Source of the DNA: Clostridia bacterium
GTDB lineage: Bacteria; Bacillota; Clostridia; Christensenellales; Aristaeellaceae
DNA length: 25,355 nt
Direction: 5' to 3'
NCBI GenBank assembly: GCA_016296675.1
Contig: JAEDIV010000016.1
Span: 1 to 25,355, forward strand
Part shown: positions 7,196 to 14,627 of the stretch, piece by piece
Position numbering within the stretch: position 1 is the first letter of the stretch
Layout: every line of letters starts with the position of its first letter
Translations under genes and position numbers: made by a program
Notes under the pieces: generated by a model
Told to the model about the DNA's origin: nothing
The model's database searches: none
The model's input: the letters and a program-made list of their open reading frames with translations, nothing else

Positions 7196-7408
7196 ATGAA
7201 AAAGTGGATAGCTGCGGTCCTTTTAGCGCTTTTGATGCTTATGTTATCAGCATGCGATGATTATTCTAGTTCTTATTCATCAAATAACTATTCTGGTAAA
7301 AGTGCTGCTGAGAGATATGATGAAAAATACGGTAAAGGTTCCTATGCCGCTGACAAACAACTTTTGGATGAAATGAGAGACGCTTGGAATTCGATGACTA
7401 GAAATTGA
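7196..7408 (+). CDS. Small predicted lipoprotein
   Basis: The 70-residue protein starts MKKWIAAVLLALLMLMLSAC: two lysines, a hydrophobic stretch and the lipobox L-S-A-C, so Cys20 should be lipidated and the mature ~51 residues anchored outside the membrane. The mature part is Ser/Tyr/Asn-rich at first (SSSYSSNNYSGKS) and then acidic and helical. A strong AGGAGGTGAGA site precedes the ATG at 7196; an upstream in-frame ATG at 7148 lies in the operator region and has no such site. It is first in the XRE-controlled operon. No known domain. Confidence 0.85.
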   Translation: MKKWIAAVLLALLMLMLSACDDYSSSYSSNNYSGKSAAERYDEKYGKGSYAADKQLLDEMRDAWNSMTRN

Positions 7409-7453
7409 TTTAGAAATGTATCACATAACAGACGAGAGAAAGAAGGCGCAACT

Positions 7454-7639
7454 ATGGGTTATGAAACCGGGTATTTGCTTGGCTTAATCATTGGAATCAT
7501 CGTTAATGGACTGTTCTGGGGATTCATTACAAGAGCTGTTGCCAGAAGCAAGGGCTACGACACAGGTTTTGCCTGGGGTTTCTGGCTGGGACTGATTGGG
7601 TTGCTGGTAGTAGGCTTTAAGCCTAATGCGAATAAGTAA
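7454..7639 (+). CDS. Small glycine-rich two-helix membrane protein
   Basis: The 61 residues form two hydrophobic segments (about 6-26 and 41-57) joined by a basic loop (TRAVARSKGYDTGFAW). Gly-x-x-x-Gly-like spacing in both helices suggests packing against itself or a partner. A GAAAGAAGG site lies about 8 nt before the ATG. It sits 45 bp after the lipoprotein gene and 26 bp before the secreted protein gene. No function is known; the size and shape resemble many small bacterial envelope proteins. Confidence 0.75.
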   Translation: MGYETGYLLGLIIGIIVNGLFWGFITRAVARSKGYDTGFAWGFWLGLIGLLVVGFKPNANK

Positions 7640-7665
7640 AGTATAATAGATAGGAGCGCAAAGGA

Positions 7666-8202
7666 ATGAAAAAGATACTAGGAATCATATTGGCAGTAAT
7701 ACTTGTATTTGGTGGAATATCTGCTTTTGCAGAGACAGTAAATGACAATGAAAGTGAATTTGAGAGAGTTCTCTTAAAGAAGGGTTCACTGATTATCAAG
7801 GAGTTTATTGACTATGGCACCGTTGAGGGGATGGATTTTCAATCAGCTTGTATTATAGATGTTGAAACCGGAGAAAAACTTTATGCCCTTCGAATTGAAG
7901 CATCCTACTGGAATAGTAAGTATGATTATGGAACAACTGTCGGCGTGCTTGATGCAGATGAAATTGATGGCGCTATCGCAACGCTTGAATATGTGAAAAA
8001 TCATATCCATGAACTTAAAGACTATTCAGAAGTGATTTACACAGCTGCAAGTGGTATGCAAGTCGGTGCATACCGTTCTGATGAAGGAAACAAAGTTTTC
8101 ATAAAAATAAGTTCAGATTCTACAAAATTCTATAATGTCAATGTGATAAACAATTTGATTAAAGCTTTCAAAGGTGTACAGGCAACATTTGTAAATGAGT
8201 GA
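7666..8202 (+). CDS. Secreted or membrane-anchored protein of unknown function
   Basis: The 178-residue protein has a signal peptide (MKKILGIILAVILVFGGISA, likely cut after FA at about 22). The mature domain, about 155 residues, mixes strand-like and helical stretches (KKGSLIIKEFIDYG; GAIATLEYVKNHIHELKDY; KVFIKISSDSTKFYNVNVIN). It contains no cysteine pair and no catalytic motif I recognise. GGAGCG lies about 9 nt before the ATG. Base composition is clearly lower in GC than neighbouring genes: two hand-counted 60-nt blocks give 33% and 40%, against 53% in a block of the mannosidase gene. It is the last intact gene of the XRE-controlled operon. Confidence 0.82.
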   Translation: MKKILGIILAVILVFGGISAFAETVNDNESEFERVLLKKGSLIIKEFIDYGTVEGMDFQSACIIDVETGEKLYALRIEASYWNSKYDYGTTVGVLDADEIDGAIATLEYVKNHIHELKDYSEVIYTAASGMQVGAYRSDEGNKVFIKISSDSTKFYNVNVINNLIKAFKGVQATFVNE

Positions 8203-8205
8203 TGA

Positions 8206-8310
8206 TTACGCGAAGAGGGCGTGTCGGTCAATGGACTTGTCAACCGTTTGCTTCGTGAAACAGTTGGACTGACCGAGAAAGAATGGAAGAAAAGCGCAGA
8301 CGAAATCTGA
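8206..8310 (+). pseudogene. C-terminal remnant of a ribbon-helix-helix-like protein
   Basis: Immediately after the TGA TGA that ends the secreted protein, an open stretch of 34 codons reads REEGVSVNGLVNRLLRETVG and then LTEKEWKKSADEI before a TGA at 8308. It has no start codon. The pattern (VSVNGLVNRLLRE) resembles the second helix and end of Arc/CopG-type ribbon-helix-helix proteins, often antitoxins. It looks like the tail left after a deletion joined it to the preceding gene. The family call is tentative. Confidence 0.45.
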
Positions 8311-8332
8311 TCAGATACTCTGCAAACAAAAA

Positions 8333-8380
8333 GAAAACCACGCGTGAAAGGCTGTATATTTCTCCTTACGCGTGGTTTTC
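8333..8380. terminator. Long perfect hairpin, probable bidirectional terminator
   Basis: GAAAACCACGCGT (8333-8345) and ACGCGTGGTTTTC (8368-8380) pair over 13 bp around a 22-nt loop. Both outer ends are A/T-rich, so termination on either strand is plausible. It closes the small envelope operon on the plus strand. Confidence 0.6.
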
Positions 8381-8394
8381 TATTTGGGAATACG

Positions 8395-8450
8395 TTTGGT
8401 TCGGGACCAAAATGGAAAAATTCCGCCGCAATCGTGCAAGCGAAATTGCG
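8395..8450. other. Non-coding stretch with two further hairpins
   Basis: TTTGGT-TCGGG-ACCAAA (8395-8411) and CGCAAT...ATTGCG (8427-8450) follow the hairpin at 8333-8380. No supported gene lies in 8311-8577. The three hairpins in a row may be part of an RNA or a dispersed intergenic element; no known RNA family is recognised. Confidence 0.35.
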
Positions 8451-8542
8451 CTGCGCCTGCCGTAATAAATGCCGCCCATTCTCCGGCAAGACAACTTCTA
8501 TCTGAAAAATAATACTTTCTGTCTACAGGACAAATGGGTCAA

Positions 8543-8574
8543 AAAAAGAACTTGCTTTTCAGCAAGTTCTTTTT
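8543..8574 (-). terminator. Rho-independent terminator of the tRNA operon
   Basis: AGAACTTGCT and AGCAAGTTCT pair around TTTC, flanked by A-rich and T-rich runs on either side. It begins 4 nt past the 3' end of the elongator tRNA-Met on the minus strand. The symmetric flanks allow action in both directions. Confidence 0.88.
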
Positions 8575-8577
8575 GCG

Positions 8578-8651
8578 TACCGGCGATCGGATTCGAACCA
8601 ATGACACTTCGGGTATGAACCGAATGCTCTGGCCAACTGAGCTACGCCGGC
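8578..8651 (-). tRNA. tRNA-Met (CAT), elongator type
   Basis: The full cloverleaf can be drawn: acceptor GCCGGCG/CGCCGGT (first pair G-U), D arm GCTC..GAGC, anticodon stem TTCGG/CCGAA with loop TTCATAC (anticodon CAT), and T arm ATTGG-TTCGAAT-CCGAT. Discriminator is A. The CCA end is not encoded. It lies 3 bp downstream of the initiator tRNA. A CAT anticodon could also belong to lysidine-modified tRNA-Ile2, but pairing with tRNA-fMet and the TTCATAC loop favour Met. Confidence 0.9.
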
Positions 8652-8654
8652 AGA

Positions 8655-8731
<77 letters not shown>

Positions 8732-8765
8732 ATATTGAGTGACCGTTTTCCCAACGGCACGATCT

Positions 8766-8794
8766 ATAATACCACGGATGGATGTATTTGTCAA
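8766..8794 (-). promoter_or_regulatory. Promoter of the tRNA-Met pair
   Basis: On the minus strand TTGACA (8789-8794) and TATTAT (8766-8771) are separated by 17 bp, a near-perfect sigma-A promoter about 35 bp before the initiator tRNA. Confidence 0.88.
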
Positions 8795-8832
8795 CCCTCG
8801 CTGGTGTTAAATTGAGAATTTTCAAAAACATT

Positions 8833-8861
8833 TTGCAGTTCAGGGGATTTCATAGTATAAT
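8833..8861 (+). promoter_or_regulatory. Promoter of the membrane protein / mannosidase pair
   Basis: TTGCAG (8833-8838) and TATAAT (8856-8861) lie 17 bp apart, about 35 bp before the ATG at 8897. Confidence 0.7.
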
Positions 8862-8896
8862 GATGATAAATGTATGATTCGGAGGATTTTTTCTGT

Positions 8897-9697
8897 ATGG
8901 CTCGCGTTCGCGGTGAAATTCATTTTTTGTGGCGGCTTTTGCTTTTGCCGATGTTTGTCGGGTATCTTAAGCTTTTTGATGCATTTGATTTTGTGTTCCG
9001 CATTACCGAAATTCAGTTTGTCGATTATGTGTGGAATTTCATTCTGCTGGGCGTTTGTTTTCTGGGGCTTGTGTGCCTGATCGCAGCCAATCCGCGAAGG
9101 AGGCTGCTTGTGGGCATCGGAATTGCGCTCGTCCTGTCTCCGCTGTATCTTGAGGGGCTGCAGGACGGGGTGTTGAATCTCAGAACCAATGCGGCCGGCG
9201 TTCAGATTACGAACATTCCCTTGAATGTGATTTCGCTTTTCATTTTCTTCTCGGGATGCGCGTGGGGTCTTCTCATGCTGCGCGGACCCAAGAAGCGCGA
9301 ATGGGAAAAGGCCGTATTGTTTCTGTTTCTGATCGGCCGTCTGGTCGGGCTTTTCGTATGGAAGGACGCAGGAGAATACGGCTATTTCTGGTTCAGCGAC
9401 GCGCGCATCTTCGCCATTTCCATTCTTGTCGGCGCGGCGGCGGACGCGGTATACAGGGGGCTTTGCGCGGCGGATGTAGTCACAGTGATCCTGTGCGGCG
9501 GCTGGCTGATCGCTGCAGAATACCTTAAAAACATCAACCTTGAAATCATTCTCTATGCCGCAATGGCGCTGTCGATTATTTACAGCACGGTGCTTCTGTG
9601 CTCCAAGCCCGCAAAAAACATGTATCTGGGATTTATTCTTTCCCTTCTGGGCATGGTCGCCATGGGCAGCATGTATATTCTGAACATCATGATGTGA
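8897..9697 (+). CDS. Polytopic membrane protein of unknown function
   Basis: 266 residues with about eight hydrophobic helices spread over the whole length and short charged links (AANPRRRLL, LRGPKKREWEK). No transporter signature is recognised. The start MARVRGEIHF at 8897 is preceded by CGGAGGA; an ATG 27 nt upstream lies before that site and is rejected. The stop is 12 bp before the GH38 gene, whose ribosome binding site overlaps its end, so the two are co-transcribed. It could help handle the sugar substrate or be a sensor, but there is no direct evidence. Confidence 0.82.
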   Translation: MARVRGEIHFLWRLLLLPMFVGYLKLFDAFDFVFRITEIQFVDYVWNFILLGVCFLGLVCLIAANPRRRLLVGIGIALVLSPLYLEGLQDGVLNLRTNAAGVQITNIPLNVISLFIFFSGCAWGLLMLRGPKKREWEKAVLFLFLIGRLVGLFVWKDAGEYGYFWFSDARIFAISILVGAAADAVYRGLCAADVVTVILCGGWLIAAEYLKNINLEIILYAAMALSIIYSTVLLCSKPAKNMYLGFILSLLGMVAMGSMYILNIMM

Positions 9698-9709
9698 GGA
9701 GGATCCTAT

Positions 9710-12151
9710 ATGGACAGAGTGTATCTGATTGGAAACGCACACCTGGATCCCGTATGGCTTTGGACATGGAAGGAAGGCTTTCACGAAATCAAGGCGACGT
9801 TCCAGTCCGCGCTGGACCGGATGAATGAATTTGAAGGCTATGTGTTCACCTGCGCCTGCGCCGCCTATTACGAATGGGTAGAGGAAAACGCGCCGGAGAT
9901 GTTTCGTGAAATCCAAAGGCGCGTTAAAGAAGGCCGATGGAAAATCGTCGGCGGCATGTGGGTTCAGCCGGATATGAATTCCTTAAGCGGCGAATCCATC
10001 GCGCGCCAGCTTCTTATGAGCCAGCGGTATTTCAGGGAAAAATTCGGCGTGACCGTCAAAACCGGCTACAACGTCGACACCTTCGGCCACAACGGACAGC
10101 TTCCGCAGATTCTGAACCTGTCCGGCATCGTCAATTACGTCTGGATGCGCCCGATGATGAACGAAAACGCAAATATTCCAGAGGGCGCGCTTCTTTGGAA
10201 GGGCATCGACGGAAGCAGCGTTAGGGCGTTTCGCATTCCTTGGGGCTATGGCGGCGAGGACGTTGTTTGGCGCATTGAGGAAACGCTGAAATTGTCCGAG
10301 AAATACGGATATAACATGATGTGCTTCTACGGCGTGGGCAATCACGGCGGCGGCCCGACGATCAAGTGCTTGAATGAAGTCGAGGCATGGAAAAAGGCGC
10401 ACCCGGACGCGGGCGTAAACTACGCAGATCCGGATTCGTATTTCAAGTCGCTTGAAGGCGCAAGTTTACCTGCATGGTCGGGCGAGCTTCAGCACCACGC
10501 CAGCGGCTGCTATTCCACGCATGCGGATTCCAAAATGCAGCTGAGAAAAACTGAAAACAAGCTCTTAAGCGCGGAAACCTTCGGCGTGATCGCAGAAAAG
10601 CTGACGGGAATGGGCATAAAGGATCTTTCAAACGCATGGAAGACGCTTCTGTTCAACGAGTTCCACGATCTGCTCGGCGGCTGCTCTATAAAAGAAGCGC
10701 TTGATGAAATGATCACCGATCTCAAATACAGCTATTCGGCCGCCGACCACGCGGAGAACTTTGCGCTGCAAAGGCTTTCCTGGGCCATCGACACGGTGAA
10801 GGGCGAAAAGGCGCTGGTCAGGAGCAAGGAAAACCACTTCTGGCGGTGGAATGTCTCCGGCTACGGAACGCCGGTTGTCGTTTTCAATCCGCATGCGTTT
10901 GAAGTGACCGCCCCCGTCAGCGTATACAGCGAAGGCCTGCGCATAACCGATGACGACGGAAACGACGTTCCCGTTCAGAAAATCCGCGCCGGCCGCACAA
11001 ACGGTCAGGACAAATGGGACACGCTGTTTATGGCGAAGGTTCCGCCGGTCGGCTATCGCGTTTACTGGATGCACATGACGGGCGGGGACAAACGCAAAGA
11101 GAAAAACGAATCCTTAATCATATCCGAAACCGCCATCGAAAACAGATATCTGCGCGTGGAGATTTCGCCCGCAACCGGTGAAATCGAAAAAATCATCTTA
11201 AAAGCGTCGGGCAAAAATGTCCTCAAGCGTCCTGCCCGAACCATCTTGACTGACATCACGCACGCAGACACCTGGGCGCACAACATTTTCACCTTCGACA
11301 AGGAAATCGGCGCATTTGAAAACGCGCGCCTGACCATCAAGGAAACAGGCCCCGTTCGCGCTGTTCTGCGCGCGGAGTCGACGCTCGGCAAAAACACGCT
11401 TATCCGCGACTATATCCTGACCAGCGAAAGCGACACCATCGAAGTTAAGGCGAAGGCATTCATGGAAACCAGGCACGCGATGCTGAAAGTCTGCCTTGCG
11501 CCAGATGCCGGGAATATGCGCTTTTTGACCGAAATCCCCTTCGGCGCAATCGGAAGAACACCCACGGGCGAGGAAGAGCCGAGCCAGAGATGGATTGCCG
11601 GCGCCGGTGAAAAGACGGGCGTTGCCATCCTGAATACAGGCGCAAATTCCTCCGCCGCGCCCGGGGACGAAATTCGCCAGACTTTCCTTAACACCTCCGC
11701 CTTCGCCGACCACTACGGCCAGGAAACGCGCGACGAAGATATGGAGTTTATGCAGATCGGGCGCACCAATTTCACCTATCAGATCTATCCCTTTGAAGGT
11801 AAAATCGAGACAAGCGGCGTTCAGATACGCGCGGCGCTTCTCAATGAACCTCTGTCCTGCATCGTCGAAACCTACCACGAAGGCCCCCTGCCCCGCATAT
11901 TCAGCGGAATTTCCATGGACAAGCAAAACATTATGCTGCGCGCGCTCAAAAAGAGCGAAAACAAAAAGGGCACGATTCTGCGTCTGTACGAATCCATGGG
12001 TCTTGAGACATACGTCCATATCGACATAAGCCTTCTTTCGCGCTCTGCCGATCTGTCCTTTAAGCCATTTGAAATCAAAACCCTGTTTGTCCCGGACGAG
12101 AAAGACGGAAAAATCCTTGAAATCGACATCCCGGAATTTGACGCAGACTGA
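9710..12151 (+). CDS. Alpha-mannosidase, glycoside hydrolase family 38
   Basis: An 813-residue zinc-dependent retaining alpha-mannosidase that cuts terminal alpha-mannose from glycans. The N-terminal catalytic domain begins with IGNAHLDPVWLW (zinc ligands His11 and Asp13). NVDTFGHNGQLPQI holds the nucleophile and zinc ligand Asp123, GNHGGGPT is at about 210-217, and FNEFHDLLGG carries the fourth ligand His319 with Asp320. These are the GH38 metal and nucleophile motifs in the right order. The rest is the beta-rich C-terminal region, including FNPHAFEVTAPVSVYSEG. There is no signal peptide, so it acts in the cytoplasm on imported oligosaccharides. GAGGA lies just before the ATG. The upstream membrane protein is its operon partner. 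Family is certain; linkage specificity is unknown. Confidence 0.96.
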   Translation: MDRVYLIGNAHLDPVWLWTWKEGFHEIKATFQSALDRMNEFEGYVFTCACAAYYEWVEENAPEMFREIQRRVKEGRWKIVGGMWVQPDMNSLSGESIARQLLMSQRYFREKFGVTVKTGYNVDTFGHNGQLPQILNLSGIVNYVWMRPMMNENANIPEGALLWKGIDGSSVRAFRIPWGYGGEDVVWRIEETLKLSEKYGYNMMCFYGVGNHGGGPTIKCLNEVEAWKKAHPDAGVNYADPDSYFKSLEGASLPAWSGELQHHASGCYSTHADSKMQLRKTENKLLSAETFGVIAEKLTGMGIKDLSNAWKTLLFNEFHDLLGGCSIKEALDEMITDLKYSYSAADHAENFALQRLSWAIDTVKGEKALVRSKENHFWRWNVSGYGTPVVVFNPHAFEVTAPVSVYSEGLRITDDDGNDVPVQKIRAGRTNGQDKWDTLFMAKVPPVGYRVYWMHMTGGDKRKEKNESLIISETAIENRYLRVEISPATGEIEKIILKASGKNVLKRPARTILTDITHADTWAHNIFTFDKEIGAFENARLTIKETGPVRAVLRAESTLGKNTLIRDYILTSESDTIEVKAKAFMETRHAMLKVCLAPDAGNMRFLTEIPFGAIGRTPTGEEEPSQRWIAGAGEKTGVAILNTGANSSAAPGDEIRQTFLNTSAFADHYGQETRDEDMEFMQIGRTNFTYQIYPFEGKIETSGVQIRAALLNEPLSCIVETYHEGPLPRIFSGISMDKQNIMLRALKKSENKKGTILRLYESMGLETYVHIDISLLSRSADLSFKPFEIKTLFVPDEKDGKILEIDIPEFDAD

Positions 12152-12164
12152 CAATCCATAAAAA

Positions 12165-12217
12165 AGCGCTTGCAAAAAGATAGCGCTTGCGAAAAGATAT
12201 CGCAAGCGCTTTTTTTA
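12165..12217. terminator. Three-armed shared terminator
   Basis: AGCGCTTGC occurs at 12165-12173 and again at 12182-12190, and its complement CGCAAGCGCT at 12201-12210. On the plus strand the second and third arms form a hairpin followed by TTTTTTT. On the minus strand the third arm can pair with the copy at 12165, which is followed by TTTTTT. One element can thus end both the mannosidase and recR transcripts. Confidence 0.85.
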
Positions 12218-12225
12218 TGTGATTA

Positions 12226-12822
12226 TCACAATATGGTCCTGCCCTGAAACGCCTTTAAAAGCGTCACTTCGTCGGTGTATTCCAGTTCTCCGCCCACCGG
12301 CACGCCGTGGGCGATGCGGGTAACCTTGACGCCCATGGGCTTGATGAGCCGGGAAATATAGGCCGCCGTAGCCTCGCCCTCCACGTCCGGGTTGGTCGCG
12401 AGAACGACCTCGTTGATTTCGCCGCCCGCAAGGCGGGTCATGAGCTCGCGGATCCGGATATCGTCCGGGCCGATGCCGTCCATGGGCGAAATGACGCCGC
12501 CCAGAACATGATACAGCCCGTCAAACTCGCGCATTCTTTCAAGCGCGTTTACGTCCCTTGCGTCCCTGACGACGCAGACAATATCGTGCCTGCGCTTGGG
12601 ATCGGCGCAGATGGCGCAGGGATCGACGTCCGTGAAATTTCCGCAGACGGGGCAATAATGAACCTTCTTTTTGCCGTTGAAAATGCTGACCGCAAGCTCC
12701 CTCACTTCCTCCTCCGGCATGGAAACGATGTGAAACGCCAGCCGCTGGGCGGTTTTTTTGCCGATGCCCGGAAGGCGGGAGAGCTGATTGGTCAGATGCT
12801 GAATTGCTTCAACGCCTGCCAT
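12226..12822 (-). CDS. recR: Recombination mediator protein RecR
   Basis: The 198-residue protein acts with RecO (RecFOR pathway) to load RecA on gapped DNA. It shows the N-terminal helix-hairpin-helix (LPGIGKKTAQR, 17-27), a four-cysteine zinc finger (YCPVCGNF...CAIC, Cys57, 60, 69, 72), a Toprim domain (IVCVVRDARDVNALER onward) and the C-terminal signature GVPVGGELEYTDEVTLLKAF. Length is normal. Its start lies 22 bp after the stop of the YbaB/EbfC gene, the usual partner. dnaX, often upstream of this pair, is not present here. Confidence 0.98.
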   Translation of the reverse strand: MAGVEAIQHLTNQLSRLPGIGKKTAQRLAFHIVSMPEEEVRELAVSIFNGKKKVHYCPVCGNFTDVDPCAICADPKRRHDIVCVVRDARDVNALERMREFDGLYHVLGGVISPMDGIGPDDIRIRELMTRLAGGEINEVVLATNPDVEGEATAAYISRLIKPMGVKVTRIAHGVPVGGELEYTDEVTLLKAFQGRTIL

Positions 12823-12844
12823 TTTTGCTTACTTCCTTTTTGAA

Positions 12845-13192
12845 TCAGAACAGGCCGGGGATGCCGAAGCCGCCGGTGAGCTTGCCCATTTCGCGCTCAA
12901 CGGTTTCGTCTGCCTGGCGCAGCGCCTCATTGACGGCCGCAACAACCATATCCTGAAGGAGCTCTACATCATCGGGATCTACGGCTTCGGGCTTGATAAC
13001 AAGTTCGACCAGCTGCTTTTTGCCGGTGACTTTCGCCGTTACCATGCCGCCGCCTGCGCTGGCTTCAAACTCGCGGGCTTCCAGCTCCGCCTGCTTTTCG
13101 GTCATCTGCTGCTGAAGCTTCTGGGCCTGACGCGCCAGCTGCTGCATATTTCCGCCCATGCCCATTCCGGGGAATCCGCCGTGCTTTGCCAT
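12845..13192 (-). CDS. YbaB/EbfC-family nucleoid-associated protein
   Basis: The 115-residue DNA-binding protein forms dimers. It opens with a Gly/Met-rich stretch (FPGMGMGGNMQQLARQAQ), continues with a long helix (KLQQQMTEKQAELEAREFEA), a beta sheet (GMVTAKVTGKKQLVELVIKPEAVDPDD) and a final helical part ending GIPGLF. All are typical of the family. The start at 13192 has GGAGG 9 nt upstream. It is the first gene of the ybaB-recR unit. Confidence 0.96.
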   Translation of the reverse strand: MAKHGGFPGMGMGGNMQQLARQAQKLQQQMTEKQAELEAREFEASAGGGMVTAKVTGKKQLVELVIKPEAVDPDDVELLQDMVVAAVNEALRQADETVEREMGKLTGGFGIPGLF

Positions 13193-13226
13193 AAAAGAAA
13201 ACCTCCAAATACTATCAAATAACCCT

Positions 13227-13255
13227 ATTATACACGAACTTTCTAAATACGTAAA
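13227..13255 (-). promoter_or_regulatory. Promoter of the ybaB-recR unit
   Basis: On the minus strand TTTACG (13250-13255) and TATAAT (13227-13232) have a 17-bp spacer, about 35 bp before the ATG at 13192. Confidence 0.65.
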
Positions 13256-13285
13256 GTGCTGCAAAATGAAATGTGGGTGAAACCG

Positions 13286-13549
13286 TTACAGGATCACAAA
13301 CACAAAAAGCGCCGCCTGCAATACAAGAAACACGGGCACAGGAATGGTGAATTTGGCTTTCAGCGTCTTGTGCCTGAGCGTAAACATGGCAATAAGCGCG
13401 CCCGGCGCGCCCATCAGAAGCGCAAGCAAAAGAAGCGTTTTTTCCTTCACGCGCCATTTTCCCGCCTTGGCCTTCATTTTGTCCGCCGCATACACGCAAA
13501 AAGTGACGATGCTCATAATCGCCCAGACAATCACATACGCATAAACCAT
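13286..13549 (-). CDS. DUF1294 family small membrane protein
   Basis: The 87 residues show the DUF1294 pattern: a first helix, then YAADKMKAKAGKWRVKEKTL, a second helix LLALLMGAPGALIAMFTLRH, and KTLKAKF followed by a last helix. The W-R-(V/I)-x-E-K-T-L and R-H-K-T-x-K-x-K-F motifs are intact. A good AAGGAGGG site precedes the ATG. It starts 12 bp after the URO-D-family gene stop and is probably on the same transcript. The biochemical role is unknown. Confidence 0.9.
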   Translation of the reverse strand: MVYAYVIVWAIMSIVTFCVYAADKMKAKAGKWRVKEKTLLLLALLMGAPGALIAMFTLRHKTLKAKFTIPVPVFLVLQAALFVFVIL

Positions 13550-13561
13550 TTTCTTCCCTCC

Positions 13562-14566
13562 TTACAATACCGCCTTTTCGGCGTATTCCTTTAAAAGCTT
13601 TAAGTAGATCCTGTAATTCTCAAGTGAAACACCCGGCGGCGTCTGATGATCAACCGACGGCACGAATCCGCCCTGACGCATGACGGGCAGAAGACGCTCA
13701 AATTCCTTGCGCATGGCTTCTTCCCCGTGCGGCATGGTCATCTTGTCAAAGTGCCCGATGAACAAAAAGTCCGGATGGCGAAGTCTGAGCGCTTCAAGAT
13801 CCACGCCCGCCTGCCTTTCAAGCGGCAGAATGCCCTCAATGCCCGCGCGCGCAAACCAGTCGATGGGCTCGGAAATATCGCCGTCGGAATCGATGAACAC
13901 CTTGGTGCCCGCCTTTTTGATGGCAGGGATCATTTCCTTATAGTAGGGCAGCATGAATTCATCAAACATTTTTTCGGAGATCATCGGGCCCAAGTTATAG
14001 CTCATGTCCTCGGCAAAGGTCATAAAATCGGGCGTTAAATAGGTAAGCACCTGATCAAAAACGCGCTTGTTGTATTCACACAGATCGCGGTTGATTCTGT
14101 GCATCAGCTCCGGCTCATCGTAAAACGCATACAGATGGTTCTCAATGCCCAGGAGCGTTCTCGGGCCCCAGAACGCTCCTTCGAGCGTAATCCACACGAT
14201 TGCCTCGCCCTTTTTCTGCTTTTCGGCGAACAAAAGCATTTCATCTTCATTTATGGGGTTTTCAGGAAAGAGCGTGGGCCTGATTTTCTCGTAGTCCTCC
14301 ATGGATTCAACAAGCGGCGCGCCGTGATAGGCTGGCACGGGCGTTTTCTCTGTCTTAAAGCCGATCCACGACTGAAGCTGAAGATCCAGCCCCATCGTCT
14401 TATGGATGGCCTGCCACTCATTAAGGCCGTCGCATTTTTCGATTTCAAGCCCCTCTTCCTTCCATCGGTCGATGGTCTTGTCCCACCAGGTCGCCCATTC
14501 GATCATGGGGAGCCGGTCGGGCTTTTCAAAATTCATGCACTTTAAAAATCGTTCTCGTGCCGTCAT
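13562..14566 (-). CDS. Uroporphyrinogen decarboxylase (URO-D) family protein
   Basis: The 334-residue TIM-barrel protein starts MTARERFLKCMNFEKPDRLP, the classic opening of MtaA/URO-D relatives. It contains YNLGPMISEKMFDEFMLPYY, KVFIDSDGDISEPIDWF, GIEGILPLERQAGVDL and the C-terminal GGFVPSVDHQTPPGVSLENY. Proteins of this branch in anaerobes are more often linked to corrinoid methyl transfer or to unknown functions than to haem synthesis, and no haem gene is nearby. The ATG at 14566 is preferred because the family start matches there and AAGTGATG lies upstream; 14572 is also possible. The broken gene at 2133-2561 is a distant relative. Confidence 0.9.
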   Translation of the reverse strand: MTARERFLKCMNFEKPDRLPMIEWATWWDKTIDRWKEEGLEIEKCDGLNEWQAIHKTMGLDLQLQSWIGFKTEKTPVPAYHGAPLVESMEDYEKIRPTLFPENPINEDEMLLFAEKQKKGEAIVWITLEGAFWGPRTLLGIENHLYAFYDEPELMHRINRDLCEYNKRVFDQVLTYLTPDFMTFAEDMSYNLGPMISEKMFDEFMLPYYKEMIPAIKKAGTKVFIDSDGDISEPIDWFARAGIEGILPLERQAGVDLEALRLRHPDFLFIGHFDKMTMPHGEEAMRKEFERLLPVMRQGGFVPSVDHQTPPGVSLENYRIYLKLLKEYAEKAVL

Positions 14567-14598
14567 AATCATCACTTCTATATTTAATCTATATCTGT

Positions 14599-14627
14599 AT
14601 CGTATCATTGTTTTTTTGCGTTGTCAA
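14599..14627 (-). promoter_or_regulatory. Promoter of the URO-D-family gene
   Basis: On the minus strand TTGACA (14622-14627) and TACGAT (14599-14604) lie 17 bp apart. The divergent HAD gene has a TATAAT at 14678-14683 but no convincing -35 at the right distance. Confidence 0.65.

Noticed and set aside
8840..9916. 358-codon open frame on the minus strand
   Set aside because: It covers the opposite strand of the membrane protein and mannosidase start and is rich in His/Lys/Gln without any domain, as expected of an antisense frame.
12165..12217. Short direct repeats as a possible CRISPR or integration site
   Set aside because: Only two copies of a 17-bp unit with no spacer; a terminator with a duplicated arm explains them.
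13562..14566. Haem-pathway uroporphyrinogen decarboxylase (hemE)
   Set aside because: The N-terminal and C-terminal motifs fit the wider MtaA/URO-D-like group better, and no haem genes are nearby.
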